Assembly: GCF_012911875.1 (NCBI RefSeq)
Contig: NZ_JAAXKZ010000001.1
Span: 91,277 to 155,276, forward strand
Length of the DNA: 64,000 bases
Direction of reading: 5' to 3'
Source of the DNA: Pseudonocardia bannensis
Lineage (GTDB): Bacteria > Actinomycetota > Actinomycetes > Mycobacteriales > Pseudonocardiaceae
In this document: piece after piece, positions 17,223-24,819 of the stretch
How the letters are laid out: each line of letters begins with the position of its first letter
Position numbering within the stretch: position 1 is the first letter of the stretch
Made by a program: the position numbers and the translations under genes
The notes under the pieces: model-generated
Seen by the model: the letters and a program-made list of their open reading frames with translations, nothing else
The model's database searches: none
What the model was told of the DNA's origin: nothing

Positions 17223-17743
17223 TATTGATGCTCAAGATCGCCCTCGAAGCGAGCGCGGTCCTGGTGACCAGTGCCGCTCTCGCCTGGTCAGGCGGTATCG
17301 GGGACGCCCTCACTCGCTTCAGCCCGCCGAGGAGCGCACCCGCGAGCTGCGTCGACGTGAACGTCCCGGGCGTCCACGTCGCCGTCGGCCGCCACAGCCC
17401 ACCGGTCCAGCACTCCAGCCCGCCCCGCAACTGCATCGACGTGCGGGTGCCCGTGGGCAATCACAGTGCCCCCGTCGGCCGGTTCAGCCCACCGGTGCAG
17501 CGCTGGAGCCCACCCGCGCGGTGCGTCACCGTGAACGTGCCGGGCGTCCACGTCGCCGTCGGCGGGTTCAGCGCGCCGGTGCAGCGCTCCAGCCCGCCCG
17601 CCAACTGTGTGGCCGTGCAGGTGCCGGCCGCTCGGCACGGCCTGCCGGTGCAGCGCTGGAGCCCACCGGCACGGTGTGTCGAGGTGGTCGTTCCGGGGCT
17701 GCCGATCGACGTCGCGCGGCACAGCGCACCGGTTCCCTGCTGA
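17219..17743 (+). CDS. Secreted Pro/Val-rich cysteine-repeat protein, unknown family
   Basis: A 174-residue protein I do not recognise. The N-terminus (MILMLKIALEASAVLVTSAA) looks like a signal peptide or anchor. The rest is five imperfect repeats with the core SPPxxCVxVxVPGxxVxV, spaced 28, 30, 28 and 23 residues apart by their Cys. Each repeat has exactly one Cys, and a sixth Cys is the last residue. Every second core residue is Val, so each repeat is probably a beta-hairpin. The GTG start overlaps the stop of the O-antigen-ligase-like gene (GTGA). The even number of Cys suggests disulfides outside the cell. The repeats keep other frames open, but coupling and the signal support this frame. 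Confidence 0.72.
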   Translation: MILMLKIALEASAVLVTSAALAWSGGIGDALTRFSPPRSAPASCVDVNVPGVHVAVGRHSPPVQHSSPPRNCIDVRVPVGNHSAPVGRFSPPVQRWSPPARCVTVNVPGVHVAVGGFSAPVQRSSPPANCVAVQVPAARHGLPVQRWSPPARCVEVVVPGLPIDVARHSAPVPC

Positions 17744-17802
17744 GCCCACCCGCACCGGCCGTCTCGGAATTCGACGTCCGATCGGGCCTGCGCCTGATGT
17801 GA

Positions 17803-17852
17803 TCGGGCTCTCTCGTCGTCCTCCCCGGGAGGATGCCGGCGCAGGAGCCCGA
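17803..17852. other. Nested inverted repeats, possible structured RNA or terminator
   Basis: An outer pair (TCGGGCTC / GAGCCCGA) encloses an inner CCTCCC / GGGAGG pair, in the 228-base gap between the Cys-repeat gene and the UspA-like gene. It could be a terminator. No known riboswitch pattern is recognised. Confidence 0.35.
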
Positions 17853-17957
17853 CGATCCGCGAAGCAGCGTTGTCCGTGCGGGCTGAGCAGGTGTTGCTAC
17901 TGGTCACGGCGAGCGGCGGTGCTGCGCGAGAGTCGGCGCGCGACGCGCTTGGCGGCG

Positions 17958-17963
17958 TAAGAT
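17958..17963 (+). promoter_or_regulatory. -10 box (TAAGAT) for the UspA-like gene
   Basis: TANNNT hexamer 8 bases before the ATG at 17972; fits a leaderless transcript and supports the shorter start. Confidence 0.45.
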
Positions 17964-17971
17964 CCAGCGGC

Positions 17972-18397
17972 ATGGACGCGGCGACGCGCGTGCTCGTCCT
18001 TGCCAACCGGACGGCGGACTCCAGCGAACTGCTCCGGCAGGTCCTCGCCCGCCACGGCCGGAGTCCGATCGCGGTGACCATGCTCGCGCCCGCGATCTGG
18101 GAGGTCCAGGACCCGCACGGGGGCACGGAGTCTGCGTGGCGGCGCCTGCGCGCGGCGCAGAAGCGCCTGCAAGCGGACGGGATCGAGGTCTCGTGCATGA
18201 TCGGCGACCCGGACCCGATGACGGCGTTCGAGCGCGAGTGGAAGCGCGGTGGCTATGACGAGGTCATCGTCGCCACGCTCCCGAGCCAACTGTCGAAGTG
18301 GCTTCGCATCGACCTTCCCCGTCGCATCAGGGTTGCTGTCGCCGGCGTCTCCATTACGCACGTGGTCGCCTCTCCTGATCCGCTGGGCGCGGACTGA
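17972..18397 (+). CDS. UspA-like universal-stress-type protein
   Basis: Cytosolic protein of 141 residues with a Usp-like alpha/beta layout: TRVLVLANRTADSSELLRQVL at the start, a middle helix rich in Arg/Gln, then VSCMIGDPDPMTAF and GYDEVIVATLPSQLSKWLRIDLPRRI near the end. This pattern is common in actinobacterial Usp-like proteins of unknown role. The ATP-binding GxxGx9GS motif of classical UspA is not complete. ATG 17972 is supported by the upstream -10 box; the frame is open back to 17870. Confidence 0.7.
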   Translation: MDAATRVLVLANRTADSSELLRQVLARHGRSPIAVTMLAPAIWEVQDPHGGTESAWRRLRAAQKRLQADGIEVSCMIGDPDPMTAFEREWKRGGYDEVIVATLPSQLSKWLRIDLPRRIRVAVAGVSITHVVASPDPLGAD

Positions 18398-18534
18398 GGA
18401 GAGCACGGGTACTTCCTCGGTCGGTGGGAGGCGCGGCAGCTCGGCGAGGCGCTCTCGGGCGGGTTGCTGTCACCGGTTGCTGTCAGCCCGCTCTTGGGGA
18501 ACGAACAAGATCGGCCTGCAGCCCCGTGACCTGG

Positions 18535-18619
18535 CGGAAGCGGAGGGATTCGAACCCCCGAACCCTTGCGGGTCTCTCGCTTTCAAGGCGAGTGCATTCG
18601 GCCGCTCTGCCACGCTTCC
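18535..18619 (-). tRNA. tRNA-Ser (anticodon UGA)
   Basis: An 85-base tRNA on the reverse strand. The acceptor stem GGAAGCG / CGCTTCC is perfect, with G as discriminator and no encoded CCA. The anticodon stem CTCGC / GCGAG holds the loop CTTGAAA, giving anticodon TGA, and a long variable arm with CCCGC / GGG pairing marks a class II tRNA. The T arm GGGGGTTCGAATCCCTC is standard. No integrase gene or att-like duplication flanks it. Confidence 0.97.
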
Positions 18620-18626
18620 GTCGACG

Positions 18627-18632
18627 AGCCTA
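18627..18632 (-). promoter_or_regulatory. -10 box (TAGGCT) for tRNA-Ser
   Basis: TANNNT hexamer 7 bases before the tRNA 5' end. Its first three bases are the TAG stop codon of the upstream MarR gene, so the tRNA promoter overlaps the end of that gene. Confidence 0.5.
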
Positions 18633-19121
18633 GCTGGCTCTCGCCTCGGGTTCGGAGCGGCGCAGTTCAGCGAGCACCCGCTCCATCACCTGGGCGAGGA
18701 TCTCCTGCTCCGCGGGCTCCACGCGATCGATCACGTACCGGCGGACGCCGTCGACGTGGGTCGGCGCGGCCTGCTCGAGCAACTGGCGGCCGCGGGGCAA
18801 CAGCCCGGCCAGGATGCCGCGAGCGTCGGACGCGCACTCCTTGCGCTGCACCAGCCCGGCGCGCTCCATCCGCGCGATCTGGTGCGACAGTCGCGACTTC
18901 GACGACGCCGTGAGCTCAGCCAGAGCGCTCATCCGCATCTGCTCGCCCGGCTGCTCCGAGAGCACCGCGAGGATGGCGTAGTCCGCGTGCGAGATGCCGT
19001 GCGCCTCCACGAGCTCACGGTTGAGCCTGGCCTCGAGAAGAGTCGCGGCGTGGATGAAGGATCGCCAGAAACGCATCTCGCTCTCGCCCAACCACCGCGG
19101 CGTAGCATCCGCCACACTCAT
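18630..19121 (-). CDS. MarR family transcriptional regulator
   Basis: Winged-helix repressor of 163 residues. The MarR pattern is clear: ISHADYAILAVLSEQPGEQMRMSALAELTASSKSRLSHQIARMERAGLVQRKECASDARG, then the long C-terminal dimerisation helices. These proteins usually bind palindromes near their own promoter and respond to small phenolic ligands. ATG 19121 is preceded by a TACGCT -10 box at 6 bases. It is divergent from the zinc-protease gene 95 bases away, which could be a target (inference). Confidence 0.92.
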   Translation of the reverse strand: MSVADATPRWLGESEMRFWRSFIHAATLLEARLNRELVEAHGISHADYAILAVLSEQPGEQMRMSALAELTASSKSRLSHQIARMERAGLVQRKECASDARGILAGLLPRGRQLLEQAAPTHVDGVRRYVIDRVEPAEQEILAQVMERVLAELRRSEPEARAS

Positions 19122-19127
19122 TCCACG

Positions 19128-19133
19128 AGCGTA
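19128..19133 (-). promoter_or_regulatory. -10 box (TACGCT) for the MarR gene
   Basis: TANNNT hexamer 6 bases before the ATG at 19121; leaderless arrangement. Confidence 0.5.
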
Positions 19134-19216
19134 CTCACCGGGCGCTGTCGACCGCCGCCCCGTGCATGTGATGGGATCTTGGTCGCCGGGCGCCGGCTGG
19201 GTCGTGGGGGGCACGC

Positions 19217-20161
19217 ATGCGGTTCGACGAGAATGCCGATCTCGACACCTCGCAGGTCGACGACCTGCGAGGATCAGGCGGAGGCGGTGGCGGTGGGCCT
19301 CTCGGTGGCCGCGTGGCCCTCGGCGGCGGCGGCCTGGGCATCGTCGGCCTGATCCTGTACTTCCTCATCTCCCAGCTCGGCGGCGCCGGCGGGGGCGGGC
19401 TGGCCCTGCCAGGTGGGCTGTCCGGGGTCGGCAGCGGACAGACCGCCGACAACACCCAGATCGCGCAGAGCTGCCGGACCGGGGCCGACGCCAACAACCG
19501 GTTGGACTGCGAGGTCACCGCGGTCGTCAACTCGCTGGACGGCTACTGGACCGACGCCTTCGCGCGGTCCGGGTCGACCTACCGGCCCCCGCGCATCAAC
19601 TTCTTCAGCGGTTCGGTGAACACGGGCGGCTGCGGTGGCGCGACGTCGGACGTCGGACCGTTCTACTGCCCCGCCGACGCCGAGGTGTACATCGACCTCT
19701 CCTTCTTCCAGGAGCTGGAGACCCGCTTCGGCGCGGAGGGCGGACCGTTCGCCCGGGCCTACGTCATCGCCCACGAGTACGGCCACCATGTCCAGAACCT
19801 GCTCGGCACCAACCGCCGGGTGCAGGCCGGGGACTCGGGGCCGACGTCGGGATCGGTACGCCTGGAGCTGCAGGCCGACTGCTACGCCGGCGCCTGGGCC
19901 AACCACGCCACCACCGTGCCCACCGCGACCGGCCGGACGTTGATCACCGACGTCACCCGGGCCGACGTCGCCGCCGCGCTCGACACCGCCCAGCGCATCG
20001 GCGACGACTACATCCAGAGCCGGCTCGGCGGTGGCCAGGTGAACGAGAGCCAGTTCACCCACGGCAGCTCGGCGCAGCGCGAGCGGTGGTACACGATCGG
20101 CCTGCAGACCGGCGACCCCGCACGCTGCGACACCTTCGCGCGGGGCGTCGACCTCGGCTGA
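19217..20161 (+). CDS. Neutral zinc metallopeptidase, YpfJ family
   Basis: Membrane-anchored putative protease of 314 residues. A Gly-rich cytosolic N-terminus (MRFDENADLDTSQVDD) leads into one membrane helix (about residues 38-55, GLGIVGLILYFLISQLGG), then an extracytoplasmic domain with HEYGHHVQ near residue 185 and the downstream metal or catalytic region RLELQADCYAGAW. This matches the YpfJ/neutral zinc metallopeptidase family; the substrate is unknown. GTG-rich sequence surrounds the ATG, which has no strong ribosome site. Confidence 0.92.
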   Translation: MRFDENADLDTSQVDDLRGSGGGGGGGPLGGRVALGGGGLGIVGLILYFLISQLGGAGGGGLALPGGLSGVGSGQTADNTQIAQSCRTGADANNRLDCEVTAVVNSLDGYWTDAFARSGSTYRPPRINFFSGSVNTGGCGGATSDVGPFYCPADAEVYIDLSFFQELETRFGAEGGPFARAYVIAHEYGHHVQNLLGTNRRVQAGDSGPTSGSVRLELQADCYAGAWANHATTVPTATGRTLITDVTRADVAAALDTAQRIGDDYIQSRLGGGQVNESQFTHGSSAQRERWYTIGLQTGDPARCDTFARGVDLG

Positions 20162-20165
20162 GGGG

Positions 20166-20813
20166 TCACGCCCCGAGCAACGCGGCGCAGTCCTCGACCC
20201 CATCGGCCTCCAGCGTCCACGTCGGACGGTGGGCGGCGAACGCCTCCGGCGTGAGAAGCAGCCGGACCTCCTCGACGCGCTCGCCGCGACGCGCATACGT
20301 GTTCGTTCCGTCGGGCCGGTAGCCGAGCTTCTCGGAGACGCGGTGCGACGCCCGGTTGTCCGTGAACGCTCCCGAGCGTGCCCGCGTCGCACCGAGGTGG
20401 TCGAACGCGAACAGCAGGACCGCCGCGCGCATCTCCGTGCCGATCCCCCGTCGCTGATGGGCCAGCCCCAACCACGACCCGGTCGAGACCTCACGGGTCA
20501 CCGCGAAGTCGGTGGCCATGACACTCTGCACGCCGACGACCTTCCCGTCGACGCGCACCAGGAAGTGCAGCGCCCACTTCTCCGGTGCGAACTCGGCCCG
20601 CTGCGACCAGAAGTGCTGCAGCGTTCCCCGCCCCATGTAGGCCGGATCGGCCTCCGTCCACGGCACCAGGAAAGGCATCTCGTCCGGGGGGTGAACTCCC
20701 TGGTAGCCGACCTCGACGAGGTCGAACAGCCCGGCGTCGTCGTCCGGGCGCAGCTCGATCCGCGGTGTACGCAGCACCAGGTGCCGCAACGGCCATTGCT
20801 CAGGATGGGTCAT
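20166..20813 (-). CDS. GNAT family N-acetyltransferase
   Basis: Acetyl-CoA-dependent acetyltransferase of 215 residues, RimJ/RimL-like. Motif A is present as WLGLAHQRRGIGTEMRAAVLLFAFDHLGA, and the following SGAFTDNRASHRVSEKLGYR is characteristic of the subgroup acting on protein or small-molecule amines. ATG 20813 was chosen; the frame continues upstream without a better start. It converges on the zinc-protease gene, with 4 bases between the two stops, and is divergent from the quinone oxidoreductase gene 55 bases away. Confidence 0.9.
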   Translation of the reverse strand: MTHPEQWPLRHLVLRTPRIELRPDDDAGLFDLVEVGYQGVHPPDEMPFLVPWTEADPAYMGRGTLQHFWSQRAEFAPEKWALHFLVRVDGKVVGVQSVMATDFAVTREVSTGSWLGLAHQRRGIGTEMRAAVLLFAFDHLGATRARSGAFTDNRASHRVSEKLGYRPDGTNTYARRGERVEEVRLLLTPEAFAAHRPTWTLEADGVEDCAALLGA

Positions 20814-20855
20814 ACGGGCAGAGCGTGCCGGATCGCGCGCGAGAGCTCGACGGAA

Positions 20856-20861
20856 TAGCGT
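20856..20861 (+). promoter_or_regulatory. -10 box (TAGCGT) for the quinone oxidoreductase
   Basis: TANNNT hexamer 7 bases before the ATG at 20869; leaderless arrangement. Confidence 0.5.
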
Positions 20862-20868
20862 CCGCGCC

Positions 20869-21861
20869 ATGTACGCCATCACTGTGCGCGAGCCTGGGGG
20901 CCCGGAGGCCCTCGAGTGGACCGAGGTGCCCGACCCGGAGGCCGGTCCCGGCGAGGTCGTCGTCGACGTCGCCGCCGCCGGGGTCAACCGGGCCGATCTC
21001 ATGCAGCGCCAGGGCCACTACCCGCCCCCGCCCGGGGCCTCGGACATCATCGGGCTCGAGGTGTCCGGCCGGATCGCGGAGCTCGGCGAGGGCGTCGAGG
21101 GCTGGCGGGTCGGCGACGAGGTCGCCGCGCTGCTCGCCGGCGGCGGGTACGCCCAGAAGGTCGTCGTCCCGGCCGCGCAACTCCTCCCGATCCCCGACGG
21201 CGTCGACCTGATCACCGCGGCCGGCCTCCCCGAGGTTGCCAGCACCGTCTGGTCCAACGTCGTCGGTGCGGGCCGGCTCAAGGCGGGCGAGACGTTCCTC
21301 GTCCAGGGCGGCAGCAGCGGCATCGGCACGCACGCCATCCAGGTGGCCAAGGCGCTCGGCGCGAAGGTCGCCGCCACCGCCGGGCACCCCGACCGGCTGC
21401 AGCGCGTCCGCGACCTCGGTGCCGACATCGCCATCGACTACCACGACGACGTCGCCGAGGAGCTGAAGAAGGCCACCGCCGGCCACGGCGCCGACGTCAT
21501 CCTCGACAACATGGGCGCCAAGGGGCTGGCGAACAACATCGCCGCCCTCGCCCCCGACGGCCGGCTCGTGATCATCGGCCTGCAGGGCGGGGTCAAGGGC
21601 GAGCTCAACATCGGGGCGCTGCTCGCCAAGCGCGGCAGTATCACCGCGATGGGGCTGCGCGGGCGTCCGGTGGACGGCCCGAACGGCAAGGGCGCGATCA
21701 TCCAGGGGGTGCGCGATCAGGTCTGGCCGATGATCGCCGACGGCCGGGTCAAGCCGATCGTGCACGGCACCGTCCCGATGGAGCAGGCCGCCGAGGCGCA
21801 CCGCCAGCTCGAGCAGGGCGGCGTGGTCGGCAAGCTGCTGCTGGTCGCGCCGCAGCGCTGA
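20869..21861 (+). CDS. NAD(P)H:quinone oxidoreductase (MDR/zeta-crystallin type)
   Basis: Medium-chain dehydrogenase/reductase family enzyme of 330 residues without the structural zinc lobe, as in quinone oxidoreductases. Visible are the GroES-like N-terminal half (GVNRADLMQRQGHYPPPPG), the nucleotide-binding FLVQGGSSGIGTHAIQVAKALGAKV, and the C-terminal VVGKLLLV. By position this corresponds to Rv3777 of M. tuberculosis, next to the class V aminotransferase homologue, which lies on the opposite strand here too. The physiological substrate is unknown. Confidence 0.92.
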   Translation: MYAITVREPGGPEALEWTEVPDPEAGPGEVVVDVAAAGVNRADLMQRQGHYPPPPGASDIIGLEVSGRIAELGEGVEGWRVGDEVAALLAGGGYAQKVVVPAAQLLPIPDGVDLITAAGLPEVASTVWSNVVGAGRLKAGETFLVQGGSSGIGTHAIQVAKALGAKVAATAGHPDRLQRVRDLGADIAIDYHDDVAEELKKATAGHGADVILDNMGAKGLANNIAALAPDGRLVIIGLQGGVKGELNIGALLAKRGSITAMGLRGRPVDGPNGKGAIIQGVRDQVWPMIADGRVKPIVHGTVPMEQAAEAHRQLEQGGVVGKLLLVAPQR

Positions 21862-21869
21862 CCGATCCC

Positions 21870-23069
21870 TCAGTTGAGCTCGGCGACCGCGCTGACCAGC
21901 GCCTCCACCTCGGTGACGTTGGTGTAGTGGGCCAACCCGATGCGGACCACCCCGCCGACCTCGGCGCTGCCCAGATGCGCGAGCACGCCGTGGTCGCCGG
22001 GGTCGGCGAAGGCGCAGATCCCCCGCTCGGCCAGGTGCTCGACGACGTCGGGTGCCTTCACCGAGGTGTGTGTGAACGACAGCATCGGGATCCTGCGCAT
22101 CGGATCGCCCAGCACGATGGCCCCGGTACGGGTGCGCAGCTCGACGAGGAGCGTCGCGAGCAGGCTCGCCTGGTAGGCCTTGACCTCGGCCATCGAGGCC
22201 AGCAGCCGTTCGCGCCGGGTTCCGCCGGCGGTCTCGTCGAGCTCGGCCAGGTGCTCGATCGACGCGACGAGCGCGGCGAGCTGCGGACCGGAATGCGGCC
22301 CGATCTCCAGCCGGCGCGGCCCGTGGGCGGACGGTTCGAGCGAGCACGACGCGAGCCGGTCGAGCAGCGCGGGCGTACGGAACACCAGCGCCCCGACCTG
22401 CGGGCCGCCCCATGCGGCGGCGTCGACCGCGACGACGTCGGCGCCGAGCGCCGCGATGTCCAGCGGTCCGTACGGCGCCGCGGCATGGGCGTCGACGACG
22501 AGCAGCACACCGCGCTCCTGCGTTCGTGCCGCGATCTTGGCGATCTCCGGGCGGGTGCCGACCTGCGCGGATGCGGCGGTCAGCGCGACGACCCGGGCGG
22601 ATCCGTCCAGGAGCTCGTCGAACTGCCAATCGGGCAGCTCGCAGGTCTCGATGTCGATCTCCGCCCAGCGCACGCCGACGCCCTTGCGCTGGGCGCTGCG
22701 CAGCCACGGGGCCACGTTGGCGACATCGTCGAGGCGGGAGACCACGACCTCGTCGCCGAGGACCCACGTCTCGCTGACCGCTTCGGCCAGCCGGTGCAGG
22801 AGTACGGCGGTGTTGGGGCCCAGGACCACACCGCGTGGATCGCCGGCGACCAGGTCCGCGACCGCGGCACGCGCGGCGTCCTCGATCTCCTCGGCGTGCA
22901 GCGAGGCCGGGAACACCCCGCCGGGAACCGAGACCGGCGCCCGTACTGCCTGCAGCGTCGCCGACGCCACCTGTTCGGGGACGTGCATCCCGCCGGTGGC
23001 GTCCAGGTGTACCCATCCGTCACCCAGTGCGGGTATGAGCCCGCGCACCCGGGCGACATCGAAGGCCAT
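21870..23069 (-). CDS. Class V aminotransferase/cysteine-desulfurase-like protein lacking the PLP lysine
   Basis: Protein of 399 residues with the fold-type I class V layout (LIPALGDGWVHLDATGG at the start, a VVDAHAAAPYG Asp for the pyridine ring, LGADVVAVDAAAWGGPQVGALVF). In the related TIGR01976-type proteins the segment before GP reads SxYKxFGP; here it is DAAAWGGP, so the Schiff-base Lys is replaced by Ala. The protein is therefore unlikely to be an active desulfurase. By position it corresponds to Rv3778c in the mycobacterial arabinogalactan region. ATG 23069 has a TACCGT -10 box 6 bases upstream. Its function is unknown. Confidence 0.85.
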   Translation of the reverse strand: MAFDVARVRGLIPALGDGWVHLDATGGMHVPEQVASATLQAVRAPVSVPGGVFPASLHAEEIEDAARAAVADLVAGDPRGVVLGPNTAVLLHRLAEAVSETWVLGDEVVVSRLDDVANVAPWLRSAQRKGVGVRWAEIDIETCELPDWQFDELLDGSARVVALTAASAQVGTRPEIAKIAARTQERGVLLVVDAHAAAPYGPLDIAALGADVVAVDAAAWGGPQVGALVFRTPALLDRLASCSLEPSAHGPRRLEIGPHSGPQLAALVASIEHLAELDETAGGTRRERLLASMAEVKAYQASLLATLLVELRTRTGAIVLGDPMRRIPMLSFTHTSVKAPDVVEHLAERGICAFADPGDHGVLAHLGSAEVGGVVRIGLAHYTNVTEVEALVSAVAELN

Positions 23070-23075
23070 TCGGAT

Positions 23076-23081
23076 ACGGTA
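23076..23081 (-). promoter_or_regulatory. -10 box (TACCGT) for the aminotransferase-like gene
   Basis: TANNNT hexamer 6 bases before the ATG at 23069; leaderless arrangement. Confidence 0.5.
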
Positions 23082-23198
23082 GCGGCGCCGCCAAATCGAT
23101 CGGTGCCGATGAGGCCCGGTCGGCGGCCCGGGCCACGGCCCCGTCCAACCGCCCGGCCCGTCCCGCACCGAACGACGTCCAGGGCCATGATGGACGCC

Positions 23199-23765
23199 AT
23201 GAGCGAGCCGTCAGACCAGAACACGGCAGACAGTGCCGAACAGCAGGTCATGGTGATCGGACCGGACGGCCGTCCGGTCGGCATGGCCCGCGTCCCGCAG
23301 TCGGGCGACGACGAGAACGGCGAGGACCAGGGCGTGGGCTCGATGGTCGAGCAGCCCGCCAAGGTCATGCGTATCGGCACCATGATCAAGCAGCTGCTCG
23401 AGGAGGTACGGGCGGCGCCGCTGGACGAGGCGTCGCGGGCCCGGCTCCGCGAGATCCATGAGAACTCGATAAAGGAACTGGAGCAGGGCCTCGCCCCCGA
23501 GCTGCGCGAGGAGCTGCACCGGCTCAGCCTGCCCTTCTCCGAGGAGGGGACGCCCTCGGAGGGAGAGCTGCGGATCGCGCAGGCGCAGCTCGTCGGCTGG
23601 CTGGAGGGGCTGTTCCACGGGATCCAGACCGCGCTGTTCGCCCAGCAGATGGCCGCCCGCCAGCAGCTGGAGCAGATGCGCCGCGGACTGCCGCCGGGGA
23701 TGAGCGGCCACCCCGGACAGGCGATGCCCGACGGCACAGGCCGCGGCACAGGCCAGTACCTCTGA
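23199..23765 (+). CDS. bpa: Bacterial proteasome activator Bpa (PafE)
   Basis: ATP-independent activator of the 20S proteasome, about 188 residues, homologous to Rv3780. The conserved core VEQPAKVMRIGTMIKQLLEEVRAAPLDEASRARL..., the WLEGLFHGIQTALFAQQMAARQQL helix and the C-terminal GQYL docking motif are all present. Bpa forms a dodecameric ring that feeds unfolded proteins to the proteasome. ATGs at 23187, 23190 and 23199 are all in frame, and none has a clearly superior ribosome site. It lies between the aminotransferase homologue and the galactan exporter, as in mycobacteria. A 21-bp hairpin follows. Confidence 0.95.
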   Translation: MSEPSDQNTADSAEQQVMVIGPDGRPVGMARVPQSGDDENGEDQGVGSMVEQPAKVMRIGTMIKQLLEEVRAAPLDEASRARLREIHENSIKELEQGLAPELREELHRLSLPFSEEGTPSEGELRIAQAQLVGWLEGLFHGIQTALFAQQMAARQQLEQMRRGLPPGMSGHPGQAMPDGTGRGTGQYL

Positions 23766-23800
23766 CCCTCTGAACCTCGGGCCCCCGGACCCCGTGCACT

Positions 23801-23849
23801 CACGAACGGCACTTTCGTTCAGACCTGTTGAACGAAAGTGCCGTTCGTG
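23801..23849. terminator. Perfect 21-bp palindromic hairpin
   Basis: Inverted repeat 23801-23821 / 23829-23849, perfect over 21 bp with a 7-base loop, directly after bpa. It is far longer than needed for termination and contains a GGCACTTTCGTT-type sequence. Only one copy is in this window; it may be a dispersed palindromic element. Confidence 0.8.
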
Positions 23850-23914
23850 GCGACGGGGCGCCCGGCCCGGTCGCCCGTGGTCCCACCGCTGGTAGGCGGT
23901 CGGCCACCCGCCGG

Positions 23915-23920
23915 TACCCT
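23915..23920 (+). promoter_or_regulatory. -10 box (TACCCT) for the galactan export genes
   Basis: TANNNT hexamer 7 bases before the GTG at 23928, downstream of the bpa terminator. It probably drives wzm-wzt-glfT1 as a leaderless operon. Confidence 0.55.
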
Positions 23921-23927
23921 CGCGTCC

Positions 23928-24806
23928 GTGGCTGTGACCGTGACCGAGGACGGCAACCGGGCCGAGGATGCGCGCCCGCTCGTCGACGCCGCCCCGGGCC
24001 CGCGCAGCTGGCAGCGCGCCTTCGCCGACCTACGCCAGGGCTGGAAGCAGCGCACCCTGTGGGGCTACCTCGGCTGGCAGGACATCAAGCAGCGCTACCG
24101 GCGCTCGGTGCTCGGTCCGCTGTGGATCAGCATCAGCATGGGCGTCATCGCGACGGCCATGGGCATCCTGTACGCGGCGTTGTTCCAGGAGGACCTGCAC
24201 AGCTTCCTGCCCTACGTGGCGACCGGCCTGCTGATCTGGAACTTCATCAGCGGCTGCATCCTCGAGGGCAGCGAGGTCTTCATCGCCAACGAGGGACTGA
24301 TCAGGTTCCTGCCGGCGCCACTGAGCCTGCACGTGTACCGGCTGGTGTGGCGTCAGACGCTGTTCTTCCTGCACAACCTGGTCATCTGGGGCCTCCTGAT
24401 GATCATCTTTCCGCAGCCGCTCGACTGGTCGCTGCTGCTGGCGATCCCCGCATTCGTCCTGCTCGTGTTCAACGGCGGCTGGATCTCGATCCTGTCGGGC
24501 ATCATCGCGACCCGGTTCCGGGACATCCCGCCGATCATCTCCAGCGTCACCCAGCTGGTGTTCTTCATGACGCCGATCGTCTGGTCCTACGAGCGACTGC
24601 TCTCGAACCCGGCCGTCGCCGAGCGGGCCCGCATCGCCGAGCTGAACCCGGCCATGCACTTCGTGGAGATCCTGCGCCAGCCGCTGCTCGGCCACGACAT
24701 CGTGTGGCGGCACTGGACCATCGTCGGTGTCATCACCGTGATCGGCTGGGCCGCCGCACTGGTCTGCCTGCGGAACTACCGCTCGCGCGTCGCGTACTGG
24801 GTGTGA
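23928..24806 (+). CDS. wzm: Galactan ABC transporter permease
   Basis: ABC-2 type permease of 292 residues with six predicted membrane helices, homologous to Rv3783 (RfbD/Wzm). The hallmark LGWQDIKQRYRRSVLGPLWISISMG precedes the first helix, and the last helix ends NYRSRVAYWV. With the ATPase encoded 13 bases downstream it exports lipid-linked galactan across the plasma membrane. GTG 23928 was chosen because the TACCCT -10 box is 7 bases upstream; the frame is open to 23838 across the hairpin, which argues against the longer start. Confidence 0.93.
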   Translation: MAVTVTEDGNRAEDARPLVDAAPGPRSWQRAFADLRQGWKQRTLWGYLGWQDIKQRYRRSVLGPLWISISMGVIATAMGILYAALFQEDLHSFLPYVATGLLIWNFISGCILEGSEVFIANEGLIRFLPAPLSLHVYRLVWRQTLFFLHNLVIWGLLMIIFPQPLDWSLLLAIPAFVLLVFNGGWISILSGIIATRFRDIPPIISSVTQLVFFMTPIVWSYERLLSNPAVAERARIAELNPAMHFVEILRQPLLGHDIVWRHWTIVGVITVIGWAAALVCLRNYRSRVAYWV

Positions 24807-24819
24807 GGACGGCCCGAAC

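Noticed and set aside
17288..17755. Reverse-strand open frame over the Cys-repeat gene
   Set aside because: The repeats keep several frames open, but this one has no signal, no ribosome site and no coupling, whereas the forward frame has all the contextual support.
18535..18619. tRNA-Ser as a site of an integrated element
   Set aside because: No integrase and no duplicated 3' tRNA end are visible nearby; flanking genes look like backbone.
20916..23765. Very long forward open frame ending in bpa
   Set aside because: Only the last 190 codons are the real bpa gene; the rest is out of frame with the quinone oxidoreductase and antisense to the aminotransferase-like gene.
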